This document shows positions 27,013-35,757 of a stretch of 61,167 nucleotides of DNA, piece by piece (within the stretch, counting starts at the first letter, position 1; each line of letters opens with the position of its first letter). The stretch lies in NCBI GenBank assembly GCA_024234735.1, contig JACKNV010000015.1, positions 1 to 61,167 on the forward strand. The letters are read 5' to 3'. Origin of the DNA: Pseudomonadales bacterium (GTDB lineage: Bacteria; Pseudomonadota; Gammaproteobacteria; Pseudomonadales; Halieaceae). The notes below the pieces were generated by a model. The model worked only from the letters and a program-made list of their open reading frames with translations. It was not told where the DNA came from and searched no databases. A program made the translations under genes and the position numbers.

Positions 27013-27215
27013 TCCTCGCTAAAGGCGAGAATATCCCCCGGCTGGCATTGCAGGTGACGGCATATCGCTGCCAGCGTCTCGAAGCGTACGCCTTTCACCT
27101 TGCCTCTTTTGAGCAAGGACAGGTTCGCTTCGGTGATGCCGATGGCCCGGGCCAGGTCGCGCGAGCTGATCTTGCGCTGCGCCATCACCACATCGAGGTT
27201 GACCACGATACCCAC
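27009..27215 (-). CDS. YozG-like helix-turn-helix regulator
   Basis: A 68-residue Cro/C1-type DNA-binding protein: LDVVMAQRKISSRDLARAIG, ITEANLSLLKRGK, LAAICRHLQCQPGDIL. The GTG start overlaps the TAG of the DUF2975 gene by one base. HTH plus DUF2975 pairs are common in bacteria; the regulator probably controls the pair or a stress response, but the role is not established. Confidence 0.9.
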   Translation of the reverse strand: MGIVVNLDVVMAQRKISSRDLARAIGITEANLSLLKRGKVKGVRFETLAAICRHLQCQPGDILAFSED

Positions 27216-27727
27216 TACACGAAGGCCTCGTTTTCGTCATGAAGACGCTGTGCTTCGCGCAATACATGCACAATCAACACCAGCACGGCCAGCTCGACCA
27301 AGGTTCCCAGCTCAACGGTGACAGCCGCCCCTGATGCCTTCACGGCCGGCACCAGCCCGGCCACAACAGGGGGCCATAACAGGCTGTAGGCAAACCAGGC
27401 GACCTTGAGCCACACCAGCCACAGGTAGCAGCGCATATTGCCATCGGTAAAGAAGTGGCCGCGCTGGTATTCGCCGAACAGCCGCTGCAGCCAGTAAAGG
27501 CCCAGCGCCAGTAATAATCCCATGGGGGCGAACACGGCGATGGCGGCGCTCCCGCCAAAGGCACCGCTGCCCAGCAACTGGTTGAGCTGGCCGTTTCCCA
27601 GGGTGATCAGGGTCTGGCCGGGAACACCCAGGGCAAATGCAACGGCGCCCACCAGGGCAACCGCCAGCAGCAGGGTCAGGCGGCGCAGCCAGCCGCTGAT
27701 TCGCCGTATTCGTTGCAGACGATTCAT
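27215..27727 (-). CDS. DUF2975 membrane protein
   Basis: A 170-residue protein with four predicted membrane helices, containing LYWLQRLFGEYQRGHFFTDGN in the middle, a characteristic DUF2975 segment. It is the first gene of a two-gene operon with the HTH regulator and has a recognisable promoter upstream. Function unknown; possibly a membrane sensor or target connected with the HTH protein. Confidence 0.88.
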   Translation of the reverse strand: MNRLQRIRRISGWLRRLTLLLAVALVGAVAFALGVPGQTLITLGNGQLNQLLGSGAFGGSAAIAVFAPMGLLLALGLYWLQRLFGEYQRGHFFTDGNMRCYLWLVWLKVAWFAYSLLWPPVVAGLVPAVKASGAAVTVELGTLVELAVLVLIVHVLREAQRLHDENEAFV

Positions 27728-27755
27728 AGTGAGACTCCCGCGACATGTCAGGGGC

Positions 27756-27784
27756 AGTCTAGGCTATCACCAATTAGCTGTCAA
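27756..27784 (-). promoter_or_regulatory. Sigma70 promoter for the DUF2975-HTH operon
   Basis: On the minus strand TTGACA (27784-27779) is followed after 17 bases by TAGACT (27761-27756). The start ATG is at 27727, giving a short leader. Confidence 0.55.
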
Positions 27785-27805
27785 AAAACAAATATTTATT
27801 GTTTT
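27785..27805. promoter_or_regulatory. AT-rich inverted repeat next to the DUF2975 promoter
   Basis: AAAACAA and TTGTTTT are separated by seven bases and touch the -35 element. It could be an operator for the adjacent HTH protein or an activator site; it also lies before the retropepsin gene. Confidence 0.3.
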
Positions 27806-27858
27806 ACGATAATTTTATGTTGTATTATGGCAACTCATTCGAGATCAGACAGACGTCG

Positions 27859-29154
27859 ATGAACACCGCCAAACCCACTCTCAACCGACCTTTGAAACAA
27901 CTGCTGGCTATTGCCAGTGCGCTGCTCCTGGGCGGCTGTCAGCTTGTCGATATGGCCCGCTTCAGCTTTGCCAATGCCAGCGCCACCCATCAGTGGCTCG
28001 ACCCACGGCAGACCACCTCGGTGCCGTTCAGGCTGGTCGACAATCACATCATCCTGCCGGTAAGTGTCAATGGCAGCGCCCCCCTGGATTTCGTCCTGGA
28101 CAGCGGCGCCGCCGCGACAGTCATCATGGACAGCCGCGCAACCCGGGCACTGCACCTGCAAATGGCCGGGGAGTTGTCCGTTTCAGGGACCGGCACCGGC
28201 CCTCACCCCACCGCCCGGATCGTACCGGGCGTTTCTACAACAGTCGGCGGACTGAGCCTGGACGGCCAGGCCGCGATCTTTCTACCCCTGGATGCCGTTC
28301 CCTTCTTTAACGAGCTGGACGATGTCTATTTCGACGGCGTCATCGGTGCCCCCTTCTTCGAGCGCTTCACCATCGAGATTGACCACGACCAGCGCCTGGT
28401 GAGCTTCTCGGAGCCGACGGTTACTGCACAGCGGACCCGGGATGACGCCGGCGACTGGCGCGAGGTCGCGCTGCAGATCGACGCCGCCCTCCCCTACCTG
28501 ACCGCTCGCGTTGACCCTGGCGAAGGCCCGCCCATAACGCTGAAGTTGCTGGTGGATACCGGTTTTCGCGGCACCCTGTCGCTGACGCCCTCCAGCAGCG
28601 ATGAGCTGAGCCAGCCGACCGTCTATTTCGAGAGCGTTTCGCAAGGGTTGTCCGGCAATGTACCCAGCAGGGTTGCCGTGGTGAACTCCCTGTCGCTGGC
28701 GTCCTACTGTCTGCGGGACCTGCCGGTGCGTTACGCCCAGGCTGGTGGCGAGAGCCAGAATGGCGCCAATGGCATCCTCGGCAACGAGGTGTTGCAGCAG
28801 TTCAACCTGGTATTCGACTACGCCCGGGAGCGCCTGCTGCTGGCCCCCAGCCAGCGCCCTGCCCCGCCCGTCGAGGCCGACCGCAGCGGCCTGCTGATAA
28901 GGCCGCACGCCCGGGGCGGAGTTGTCAGGCGCATCGCGCCCGACAGCAGCGCCCAGGCCGCCGGCCTGCAGGTAGGCGATATCATTACCGCCTTCGACGG
29001 TACGGCAGTCACCCCTGACAACATCGGGGAGCTGAAGCGCGCGCTGTCCTCGGGCCGCGATACGGTAAGCCTGTGCTGGCAGTCCGCCGGGGCGCAGCAC
29101 TGCGGCGACCTCGCCCTGGCCTCCCGCTTCAGACGCCGGCCAGCGACCTCATGA
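27859..29154 (+). CDS. Retropepsin-like aspartyl protease lipoprotein with PDZ domain
   Basis: A 431-residue protein starting at the ATG at 27859 with a lipobox (LLLGGC). It has two aspartyl-protease-like modules, one with FVLDSGAAATV and one with LLVDTGFRGTLS, each with the D-S/T-G triad, followed by a C-terminal PDZ domain (APDSSAQAAGLQVGDIITAFDG). A single chain with both half-sites could fold as a pepsin-like pair. Likely an outer-membrane-bound periplasmic protease; substrate unknown. Confidence 0.85.
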   Translation: MNTAKPTLNRPLKQLLAIASALLLGGCQLVDMARFSFANASATHQWLDPRQTTSVPFRLVDNHIILPVSVNGSAPLDFVLDSGAAATVIMDSRATRALHLQMAGELSVSGTGTGPHPTARIVPGVSTTVGGLSLDGQAAIFLPLDAVPFFNELDDVYFDGVIGAPFFERFTIEIDHDQRLVSFSEPTVTAQRTRDDAGDWREVALQIDAALPYLTARVDPGEGPPITLKLLVDTGFRGTLSLTPSSSDELSQPTVYFESVSQGLSGNVPSRVAVVNSLSLASYCLRDLPVRYAQAGGESQNGANGILGNEVLQQFNLVFDYARERLLLAPSQRPAPPVEADRSGLLIRPHARGGVVRRIAPDSSAQAAGLQVGDIITAFDGTAVTPDNIGELKRALSSGRDTVSLCWQSAGAQHCGDLALASRFRRRPATS

Positions 29155-29221
29155 CATCACCACCCTCCCGGCCGCCAGCGACAACCGCAATACAACCGGA
29201 CGCCACACGCGACAGAAGCGC

Positions 29222-30079
29222 TCAAAGACGGCTGCGCCGGTAGCGGTACAAGGACAGGGCAGCACTGGAACCCAGCACCAGGGCACAACCCGTCAGCTTG
29301 AGCGGAGTGATCGCCTCGTCGAGGAACAGGGCGCTGCCGATCACCGCCCCGGGAAGATACATGAAATAGATCATACTGGCGTAGATGGCCGGCAGCTCGG
29401 TGCTGGCCTTGACCCACAGGCCGTGGGAAATCACGGTGCAGAGCAGCCCCAGGGCCAGCAGCTGGTAGACGTCCACCCGGTCGAGCCCCCAGTTGGCGCC
29501 GCCCGACAGGGGCAGGAATACCAGCAGGGCGAAGAAAAACTGCCCCCAGGTGCGCTCCGGCGTACCGATGTCCCCGGCGCGCTGGTGCAACAGGGGCATT
29601 GCCGCGTAAAGCAGGGCACTGCACAGGCCGATGGCGATGCCCACCGAGACCCCGCTCTCCAGCGACGGTTCCGGCGAGACAATGACACAACCGACAAAAC
29701 TGGCGCCGATGGCCAGCCACTCCACGCCGTCGACCCGCTCGCCGTTGAACAAAAAGGCGAGCACGAGGTACTGCATCGAGTAGGTGAGAATGGTCAACGC
29801 GGCAATCGCCGCGGTGGCCAGCTTGATACTGAGGAAAAACGTCAACCAGTGCAGCCCGAACACTGCACCTATCACCAACAGCTGCCGCCACTGACGCCGG
29901 GACAGGCGCAGCAGCCGCCCGCGCAGCACTATCCACGGTGAGAAGGCGGCCACCGCAATGGCCAGGCGGACGATACCCACGGTAATGGCATTGGCGTCGG
30001 TGGACTTGATCAGTATCGGCGCCGCGGACATGGTCAGGACCGCCACCACGGCGATGACAATCAGCTGCAGGCGTGTCAC
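29222..30079 (-). CDS. EamA/DMT-family transporter
   Basis: A 285-residue protein with ten predicted membrane helices in two EamA repeats (first ends near LFNGERVDGVEW, second contains IYFMYLPGAVIGSALFLDE). The family exports amino acids or metabolites. The GTG start overlaps the stop of a possible small upstream ORF (GTGA). Substrate unknown. Confidence 0.88.
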   Translation of the reverse strand: MTRLQLIVIAVVAVLTMSAAPILIKSTDANAITVGIVRLAIAVAAFSPWIVLRGRLLRLSRRQWRQLLVIGAVFGLHWLTFFLSIKLATAAIAALTILTYSMQYLVLAFLFNGERVDGVEWLAIGASFVGCVIVSPEPSLESGVSVGIAIGLCSALLYAAMPLLHQRAGDIGTPERTWGQFFFALLVFLPLSGGANWGLDRVDVYQLLALGLLCTVISHGLWVKASTELPAIYASMIYFMYLPGAVIGSALFLDEAITPLKLTGCALVLGSSAALSLYRYRRSRL

Positions 30080-30231
30080 AGCGCAGTGGCCAGATTGCGA
30101 AACAGCCCGACAGACTGGGGAATACGCACCCGCAGTGCCGCGCGCTCACCCGGTCGCAGAGCCAGCCTGCCGCCGACCCGGTGGTCGTTGCGGTACTCAT
30201 CGGCTTCGGCCTTGAATATCCGGTCATTCAA
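30076..30231 (-). CDS. Possible small ORF upstream of the EamA gene
   Basis: About 51 residues from a TTG at 30231 preceded by GAGGTG; the frame is open further upstream. The product (for example GGRLALRPGERAALRVRIP) is basic and plausible as a small protein, and it overlaps the EamA start as GTGA. No family is recognised; it may be an upstream coupling ORF or not real. Confidence 0.35.
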   Translation of the reverse strand: MNDRIFKAEADEYRNDHRVGGRLALRPGERAALRVRIPQSVGLFRNLATAL

Positions 30232-30371
30232 ACAATACACCTCACGCTGGCGAAAATCCGGGGGATTATAGCCGGGTACTGCGCGGTTTACCGGGCCTCC
30301 CTGAGAGACTTGTCCAGGCACCGGGCATTTGCTGTATGCTCTGCGGCTGACAACGGCCGGAAAGCACCCTA

Positions 30372-31742
30372 ATGAAAATCAAGGCTACCACGACTGCACT
30401 GCTCACCATCGCCCTGTTGCAGGCCTGCTCGGATGGCTCCGACGGCCCTAAAGCGGCCCCGTCCTCGCTGACAGTGGTACCGACCGCGGCTCCCGAGGGG
30501 GCCCCGGGGGAGATGAATATCCTGCGCTTTCGGGTCACCCTGACCGAGCCCCAGAAACGCGCTGTCGAGGTCAGTTACCAGACCAGCGCCGGCACCGCCA
30601 CGGCCGGCGAGGACTACCTCGACGGCGACGGCAGCATAACCATCCCGGCGGGCGCCCTGGCGGGTTCCATCGACGTGGAACTGATCGGTGATGCCGAGCA
30701 GGAACCGGGGGAAACATTTACCCTGAGCGTCACCACCAGCGACAACGCGACGGCGACCAGCGACACCGTCACCGGCACCATTGCCAACGACGATACCGCT
30801 TGCGACGCACCGTTCAGCAAGGTGCCCAACAGATGGCTGGTCAACGGCGCCGACCCCCTGAATTTCGCCCATCGGGGAGGCGTTACCGACTTTCCTGAAA
30901 ACACCCTGTATGCCTATTCCGAGGCCGCCGGCGCCGGCGCCGACGTGCTCGAGATGGATGTTTTCCAGACCAGGGACAATCACCTGGTTATTCTTCACGA
31001 CGCCGCCGGAGTGGGCCGCACCACCGACGGCGAGGGGCAAATCGTCGACCTGACCCTGGCCCAGGTCAAGGCGCTGGACGCGGCCTACTGGTTCATCCCC
31101 GGCGAGGGTACGCAGCGCGACAGGCCGGCGGAGGACTACACGTTCCGCGGTATTGCCACCGGTGACAAGCCACCACCCCCGGGCTACAGCCCGGAGGACT
31201 TCAAGATCCCGACCCTGGAAGAGGCGCTGGCGCGGTTTCCCGACAAGCTGATCAACGTGGAGTTGAAGGAGGATGACGGGCAGGGCGATTACGAGCAGCA
31301 GATGGCGGACCTGCTACTGAGCTTTGGCCGCCTGGACGACCTGATCGTGGCCTCCTTCGACGACACGGTGAATGGCAGCTTCAAGGCCGTGGCGCCCTGT
31401 ATTCCCACCTCCATGCCACTGGGACAGGGACTCACCGCCTTCACCCTGTTTCTCTCCACCGGCGAGTTCCCGGACATGCCCGAGCATATCGCCGCCCAGA
31501 TTCCACCGGACGCGAGCCAGATCGGCGACCAGATTCCCGGCGATGACCCCATTCCCATCGTTACCACCGAACTGGTGGAGGCGGCGCATGCCGTCAACAT
31601 GCCGATACAGGTGTGGACTATCAACAGCTGCGAGGAAATGCTGCGCATGATCGCGTTGGGCGTGGACGGCATCATGACCGACCAGCCACTGTTACTGGAA
31701 TCAGTGCTGACACAACCGCCCGCCGAGCGCAGCTGCGACTGA
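30372..31742 (+). CDS. Glycerophosphodiester phosphodiesterase lipoprotein with N-terminal Calx-beta domain
   Basis: A 456-residue protein with a lipobox (LLQAC, Cys19). Residues about 35-145 form a Calx-beta module (VSYQTSAGTATAGEDYLDGDGSITI, GTIANDD). The GDPD barrel follows with FAHRGGVTDFPENTL, EMDVFQTRDNHLVILHD and INVELKEDDG, the catalytic His/Glu/Asp set. It would cleave glycerophosphodiesters at the cell surface or in the periplasm. The Calx-beta fusion suggests a binding or spacer role. Confidence 0.9.
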   Translation: MKIKATTTALLTIALLQACSDGSDGPKAAPSSLTVVPTAAPEGAPGEMNILRFRVTLTEPQKRAVEVSYQTSAGTATAGEDYLDGDGSITIPAGALAGSIDVELIGDAEQEPGETFTLSVTTSDNATATSDTVTGTIANDDTACDAPFSKVPNRWLVNGADPLNFAHRGGVTDFPENTLYAYSEAAGAGADVLEMDVFQTRDNHLVILHDAAGVGRTTDGEGQIVDLTLAQVKALDAAYWFIPGEGTQRDRPAEDYTFRGIATGDKPPPPGYSPEDFKIPTLEEALARFPDKLINVELKEDDGQGDYEQQMADLLLSFGRLDDLIVASFDDTVNGSFKAVAPCIPTSMPLGQGLTAFTLFLSTGEFPDMPEHIAAQIPPDASQIGDQIPGDDPIPIVTTELVEAAHAVNMPIQVWTINSCEEMLRMIALGVDGIMTDQPLLLESVLTQPPAERSCD

Positions 31743-31827
31743 ACCGGCAGGTGTGTTCCACGGCTCCCCGGACTAAACTACCCGCTGCGTCGGGGAAACC
31801 CCCTATCACCGCAGGGAGAGGCAGGCC

Positions 31828-32670
31828 ATGCCCGGCAAGGATAAAAAGGACAGCAAGCACCATCGCAAATCGGGATCCGAGACCGCACCGGGCCGGACCG
31901 GCAAGCTCGGCCGCAAGGAGTACGAGCACGAGCTGAGGCGCCTGCACATCGAACTGGTCAAGCTGCAGCAATGGGTGGTGCACGAGGGGCTGAAAGTGTG
32001 TGTCGTCTTCGAGGGCCGCGACGGTGCCGGCAAGGGCGGCACCATCAAGGCGATTACCGAGCGGGTGAGCTCCCGGGTGTTCCGGGTGGTCGCCCTGCCG
32101 GCACCGACGGATCGCGAGAAGTCCCAGATGTACCTGCAACGCTACGTACCTCACTTTCCAGCCGCCGGTGAGATCGTGATATTCGATCGCAGCTGGTACA
32201 ACCGGGCCGGGGTCGAGCGGGTTATGGGCTTCTGTACCGAGGAGCAGGCGGAGTCATTCCTCAGAGCCGTTCCGCTGGTGGAGCGGGCCATGGTCGACTC
32301 TGGCATTATCCTGATCAAATACTGGCTGGAAGTCAGCCCCGAGGAGCAGCAACGCCGTCTCGAGGGCCGCGTGGACGACGGCCGCAAGATCTGGAAACTA
32401 TCGCCCATGGACCTGAAGTCCTACGACAAGTGGGACGCCTATACACATGCCAGGGACAGGATGTTCCAGGAGACCGATACGCCCTTCGCCCCCTGGTATG
32501 TAGCCAATTCAGAGGACAAGAAACGGGGACGACTGAACGTGATCAGCCACCTGCTGGCCAACGTGCCCTATCAACAGCTGCCCCACAAGAAAGTAAAGCT
32601 CAAGCACCGCCGGATTGGTGAGTACAAGCCGGTGGGCCACCCTTTCAAGCGCGTACCCGAGCTGTTCTGA
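31828..32670 (+). CDS. ppk2: Polyphosphate kinase 2 (PPK2) family protein
   Basis: A 280-residue kinase with Walker A GRDGAGKGG (63-71), Walker B VIFDRSWYNRAGVE and the C-terminal APWYVANSEDKKRGRLNVI, all conserved in PPK2. It transfers phosphate between polyphosphate and nucleotides. The first 27 residues are a charged, probably disordered tail. Class I versus III preference cannot be told from sequence alone. No terminator was seen before the next gene. Confidence 0.94.
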   Translation: MPGKDKKDSKHHRKSGSETAPGRTGKLGRKEYEHELRRLHIELVKLQQWVVHEGLKVCVVFEGRDGAGKGGTIKAITERVSSRVFRVVALPAPTDREKSQMYLQRYVPHFPAAGEIVIFDRSWYNRAGVERVMGFCTEEQAESFLRAVPLVERAMVDSGIILIKYWLEVSPEEQQRRLEGRVDDGRKIWKLSPMDLKSYDKWDAYTHARDRMFQETDTPFAPWYVANSEDKKRGRLNVISHLLANVPYQQLPHKKVKLKHRRIGEYKPVGHPFKRVPELF

Positions 32671-32866
32671 GGCAATACGCGAGCTGCCCTGCCGGCACCT
32701 GCACTGGCGACCTCAAAGGCTCTCCAGGGCGACGCGGGGAATAGCACTTCGCCGCAAAAAACCGCGTTTACAAAAAATTACTTTACTTAACCCCACCTGC
32801 GTGGAACGGCCCCGGAGCAACTCCTACCATGGCGCAAAATATACCACTAGGGGTGTAGGTAAAGTG

Positions 32867-34243
32867 ATGCGTTTCAAAGGTACCGGTAAGTTCTTCGTTC
32901 TAACTGTGGTGACCGTACTGAGTGTTTTTCAACTCAGCGCCTGTGGCGGGGGCGGGGGCGGTGGCAACAGCAGTAGCAGCGACAATGGCGGCTCCATACG
33001 TTTTGTAAACGGCGTTTCCGACTCCACCAGGCTCAGCATGGCAATCTCCGACTCGGTTGTGTCGACGATATCGTTCGGTACCACCAGCGACGAACTGGAA
33101 TATATTCCAGGCAACAAGGAGATAACCTTCTATGCGGTCGACTCATCAGGTGACTCCGAGGAGCTGGATCTGAGCGTCGATGTCAAACTGCTGGATGACC
33201 ACGAGGTGCTGGTGGCGGTGTACGGCACACTGGACAATCCGCAACTGCAGGTAGTCGATGTGGAAGAGTTTGACGAGAACGATGACTACGGCCAGATCGG
33301 CCTGCTGATGCTGTCTGCAAACCAACCCGCGCTGGACATGTATCTCAGTGCAGATGAAACAGGCATCTATGGCAATGATCCACTGTTCAGCAATGCTGAG
33401 CTGGGTCAGTTTTACGGCATGCAGGTAGTCGATGAAGACGAGTATCGCCTGCAGTTCACCCAGGTCGGGTCCAAGGATTCGATTTACGATGGCGGCTATC
33501 TCGACATCGTGGAGGACCGCAATCATTTCATTATCGTTTTCGATAACTTTGGCGCCACCGGTGGCTCCATGGTTGCCGTAGAAGTGGCTGGCAGTTCATC
33601 CGCCCTGGAACTGATCAGTGACGACTCTCCCAGCCTGATACGCTTCCTCAACGGTATTGCAGATTATCCTTCGGTCGATGTTTACCTGGGGGACACGGAA
33701 GGCGACCCGATATTCGAGGATATCTCGTTCGGGCAGGAGACGGCTTACAGTTCCCTCGAGGCCGGGGCGTACAGTGTCAACGTGACGCCCCATACAGTGA
33801 AAGACACCTTTCTGCTTGAAAAGGACCTGACCCTTATTTCCGGTGAACTGTCAACGCTGGTGGCCTCGGGGCTGACTCTGGACGAAGACACTGGTGTTTC
33901 CGGCGCGCTTATCAATGACACGGTTCGCAACGAGATCACCGAGGCCCACCTGACCTTCGTACATGCGTCCGCTAGCAACGAGGAGGTCGATATCTATATA
34001 CTGGTGCCGGGGCAACCCATCACTGACACCTCACCCGTAATCAGCGAGCTGGATTATCTCCTGTCCTTCGACTACGAGAAGGCCCCTGGTAAATACGAGA
34101 TCATGGTGATGCAGTCCAGCAACGAGGCGACGGTGCTCGGGCCGATATCCATCACCTTGAGTGCCGGAGACAATCTCGACCTGTACCTGCTGGATAACAA
34201 CGGTGGCGGCACTCCCGGAACCCTTGAAGTATACGAACTGTGA
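32867..34243 (+). CDS. DUF4397-domain lipoprotein
   Basis: A 458-residue acidic protein with a lipobox followed by glycines (LSACGGGGG). It has repeated modules starting RFVNGVSDSTRLSM, IRFLNGIADYPSVDVYLGD and LTFVHASASNEEVDIYIL, the DUF4397 pattern. An outer-membrane or surface lipoprotein is likely; role unknown. The ATG at 32867 is chosen because it opens the lipoprotein signal. The interval 32671-32866 shows no gene. Confidence 0.85.
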   Translation: MRFKGTGKFFVLTVVTVLSVFQLSACGGGGGGGNSSSSDNGGSIRFVNGVSDSTRLSMAISDSVVSTISFGTTSDELEYIPGNKEITFYAVDSSGDSEELDLSVDVKLLDDHEVLVAVYGTLDNPQLQVVDVEEFDENDDYGQIGLLMLSANQPALDMYLSADETGIYGNDPLFSNAELGQFYGMQVVDEDEYRLQFTQVGSKDSIYDGGYLDIVEDRNHFIIVFDNFGATGGSMVAVEVAGSSSALELISDDSPSLIRFLNGIADYPSVDVYLGDTEGDPIFEDISFGQETAYSSLEAGAYSVNVTPHTVKDTFLLEKDLTLISGELSTLVASGLTLDEDTGVSGALINDTVRNEITEAHLTFVHASASNEEVDIYILVPGQPITDTSPVISELDYLLSFDYEKAPGKYEIMVMQSSNEATVLGPISITLSAGDNLDLYLLDNNGGGTPGTLEVYEL

Positions 34244-34248
34244 TGTCC

Positions 34249-34279
34249 TGACAGGGCGCCGAAATCGGGCGCCCTGTCA
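34249..34279 (+). terminator. Strong hairpin after the DUF4397 gene
   Basis: Two perfect 12-base arms (TGACAGGGCGCC and its complement) flank a 7-base loop just after the TGA of the DUF4397 gene. There is no T run after it, so termination is likely but not certain. Confidence 0.5.
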
Positions 34280-34293
34280 CCAACCCTGAGAAA

Positions 34294-35742
34294 ATGCACA
34301 ATATCGGAATAGTCAGCTTGCCAAGCCCGTCCCGGATGTGGGCCTGGTGCCTGGTTTTGCAGCTCACCGCCTGCACCACCCTGGACACTGCCCGGCCACC
34401 CGCAGGGCTTGAGCCTTCCCCTCCTCCGGCGGCCTGGCGCAACGTCCAGGCAAGCGATGCCCCGCAGGACAGCAGTTCACTGACTGACTGGTGGTCACGA
34501 TTTGACGATCCGGTGCTGTCACAGCTCATCGAGCGCGCCCTGCGCGACAACCCAGGCATGGGGACCATGCTGTCACGCATCCAGCAGGCCAGGGCGGAGC
34601 GCGGCCTGGCCAGGGCGGAGCTCTACCCCGACCTGTCGGCGGGGCTCTCAGGGTCACTGACTGAATCAGACGGCCGAAACAACAACGCGGACAACTCGAC
34701 CGAGCGGTATGGCGCCGAGCTGACCCTCGCCTGGCAGGTCGACCTGTTTGGACGCCAGCGTCAGTATCTCGACGCTGCGATAGCTGAGGTCGCCGCGACG
34801 ACAGAAGACTACTATGCGGCGCAGCTAACCCTGATCACGGACGTCGCCGTCGCCTACTTCAACCTGCGCTCCTACGAACAACGGTATACCTATGTGAAAG
34901 AAAGCGTGCGCACCCGGGAAGACACCCTGCTGATTGCCCAGTGGCAGGCAGCGGCGGGCGAGGACGATGCCCTGGCAACGCAGCAATCCCTGGTGTCGGT
35001 GAAACAGGCGCTGGCGCAATTACCTCCGCTGGCACAGAGCATCGAGGAGTCCCGCAACCAGCTGGCGCTGTTGTGTGGCGACCGCCCCGGTGAACTGGAC
35101 ACCCTGCTCAAAGGGAGCCCCACACCTGTGACCGTCCCGGGCGCACCGGCGGTGGGCATTCCTGCAGACACGCTGCAGCAGCGGCCGGATGTGCGAGCGG
35201 CAAGCGCCTCCATCACGGCCGCCAGCGCCAGGCTGAGCGCAGCAGAGCGAGCGCGACTGCCTTCCCTGAACCTGACCGGCTCGATCGGAGTTGAAACGTT
35301 CGATGCGAAAAAACTCCTGGACCCGGAGGCGGTCGTTTCCGGACTGATTGTCGGCCTCACCGGCCCGGTATGGGATGCCGGTCGTATCAGCAGCGAGATC
35401 GAGTTTCAATCAGAGTCTCTCAGGCAGGCGTATCTGGAGTACCAGGACACCGTGCTGACCGCACTCAGCGAGGTGGAAAACTCCCTGAGTTCGGTGGCCA
35501 ACTCGAGCCAGACCAATACGGTGCTGGAGGCCGCGACAGAGTCGGCCCGAATCTCCTCCCGGCTGGCCCAACTCAAGTATGAAGCGGGCGAGGTAGACAT
35601 GCTCACGGTCCTGGACACCGAACGCACCCGACTGACCCTGGAACAGAGCCTGGCCACTGCGCGGGCCAGTTTGCTCATAGCGCATGTACAGCTGTACACG
35701 GCACTGGGGGGTGGCTGGGTTCCCCTGGAAACCGACGGGTAA
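34294..35742 (+). CDS. Outer membrane efflux lipoprotein (TolC/NodT-type)
   Basis: A 482-residue OMF with a lipobox (LQLTAC), two OEP repeats with long coiled helices and the segment GIPADTLQQRPDVRAA characteristic of NodT/OprM proteins. It forms the outer-membrane channel of a tripartite exporter. Followed in the same direction by adaptor, ATPase and permease genes with short gaps, so it is the channel partner of that MacAB-like system. Confidence 0.92.
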   Translation: MHNIGIVSLPSPSRMWAWCLVLQLTACTTLDTARPPAGLEPSPPPAAWRNVQASDAPQDSSSLTDWWSRFDDPVLSQLIERALRDNPGMGTMLSRIQQARAERGLARAELYPDLSAGLSGSLTESDGRNNNADNSTERYGAELTLAWQVDLFGRQRQYLDAAIAEVAATTEDYYAAQLTLITDVAVAYFNLRSYEQRYTYVKESVRTREDTLLIAQWQAAAGEDDALATQQSLVSVKQALAQLPPLAQSIEESRNQLALLCGDRPGELDTLLKGSPTPVTVPGAPAVGIPADTLQQRPDVRAASASITAASARLSAAERARLPSLNLTGSIGVETFDAKKLLDPEAVVSGLIVGLTGPVWDAGRISSEIEFQSESLRQAYLEYQDTVLTALSEVENSLSSVANSSQTNTVLEAATESARISSRLAQLKYEAGEVDMLTVLDTERTRLTLEQSLATARASLLIAHVQLYTALGGGWVPLETDG

Positions 35743-35757
35743 AACGGCAGGTGAAGG

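Noticed and set aside
29157..30227. 356-codon frame overlapping the EamA gene on the same strand
   Set aside because: The EamA frame has ten membrane helices and known repeats; the other frame is Arg/Gly/Ala-rich with no motif.
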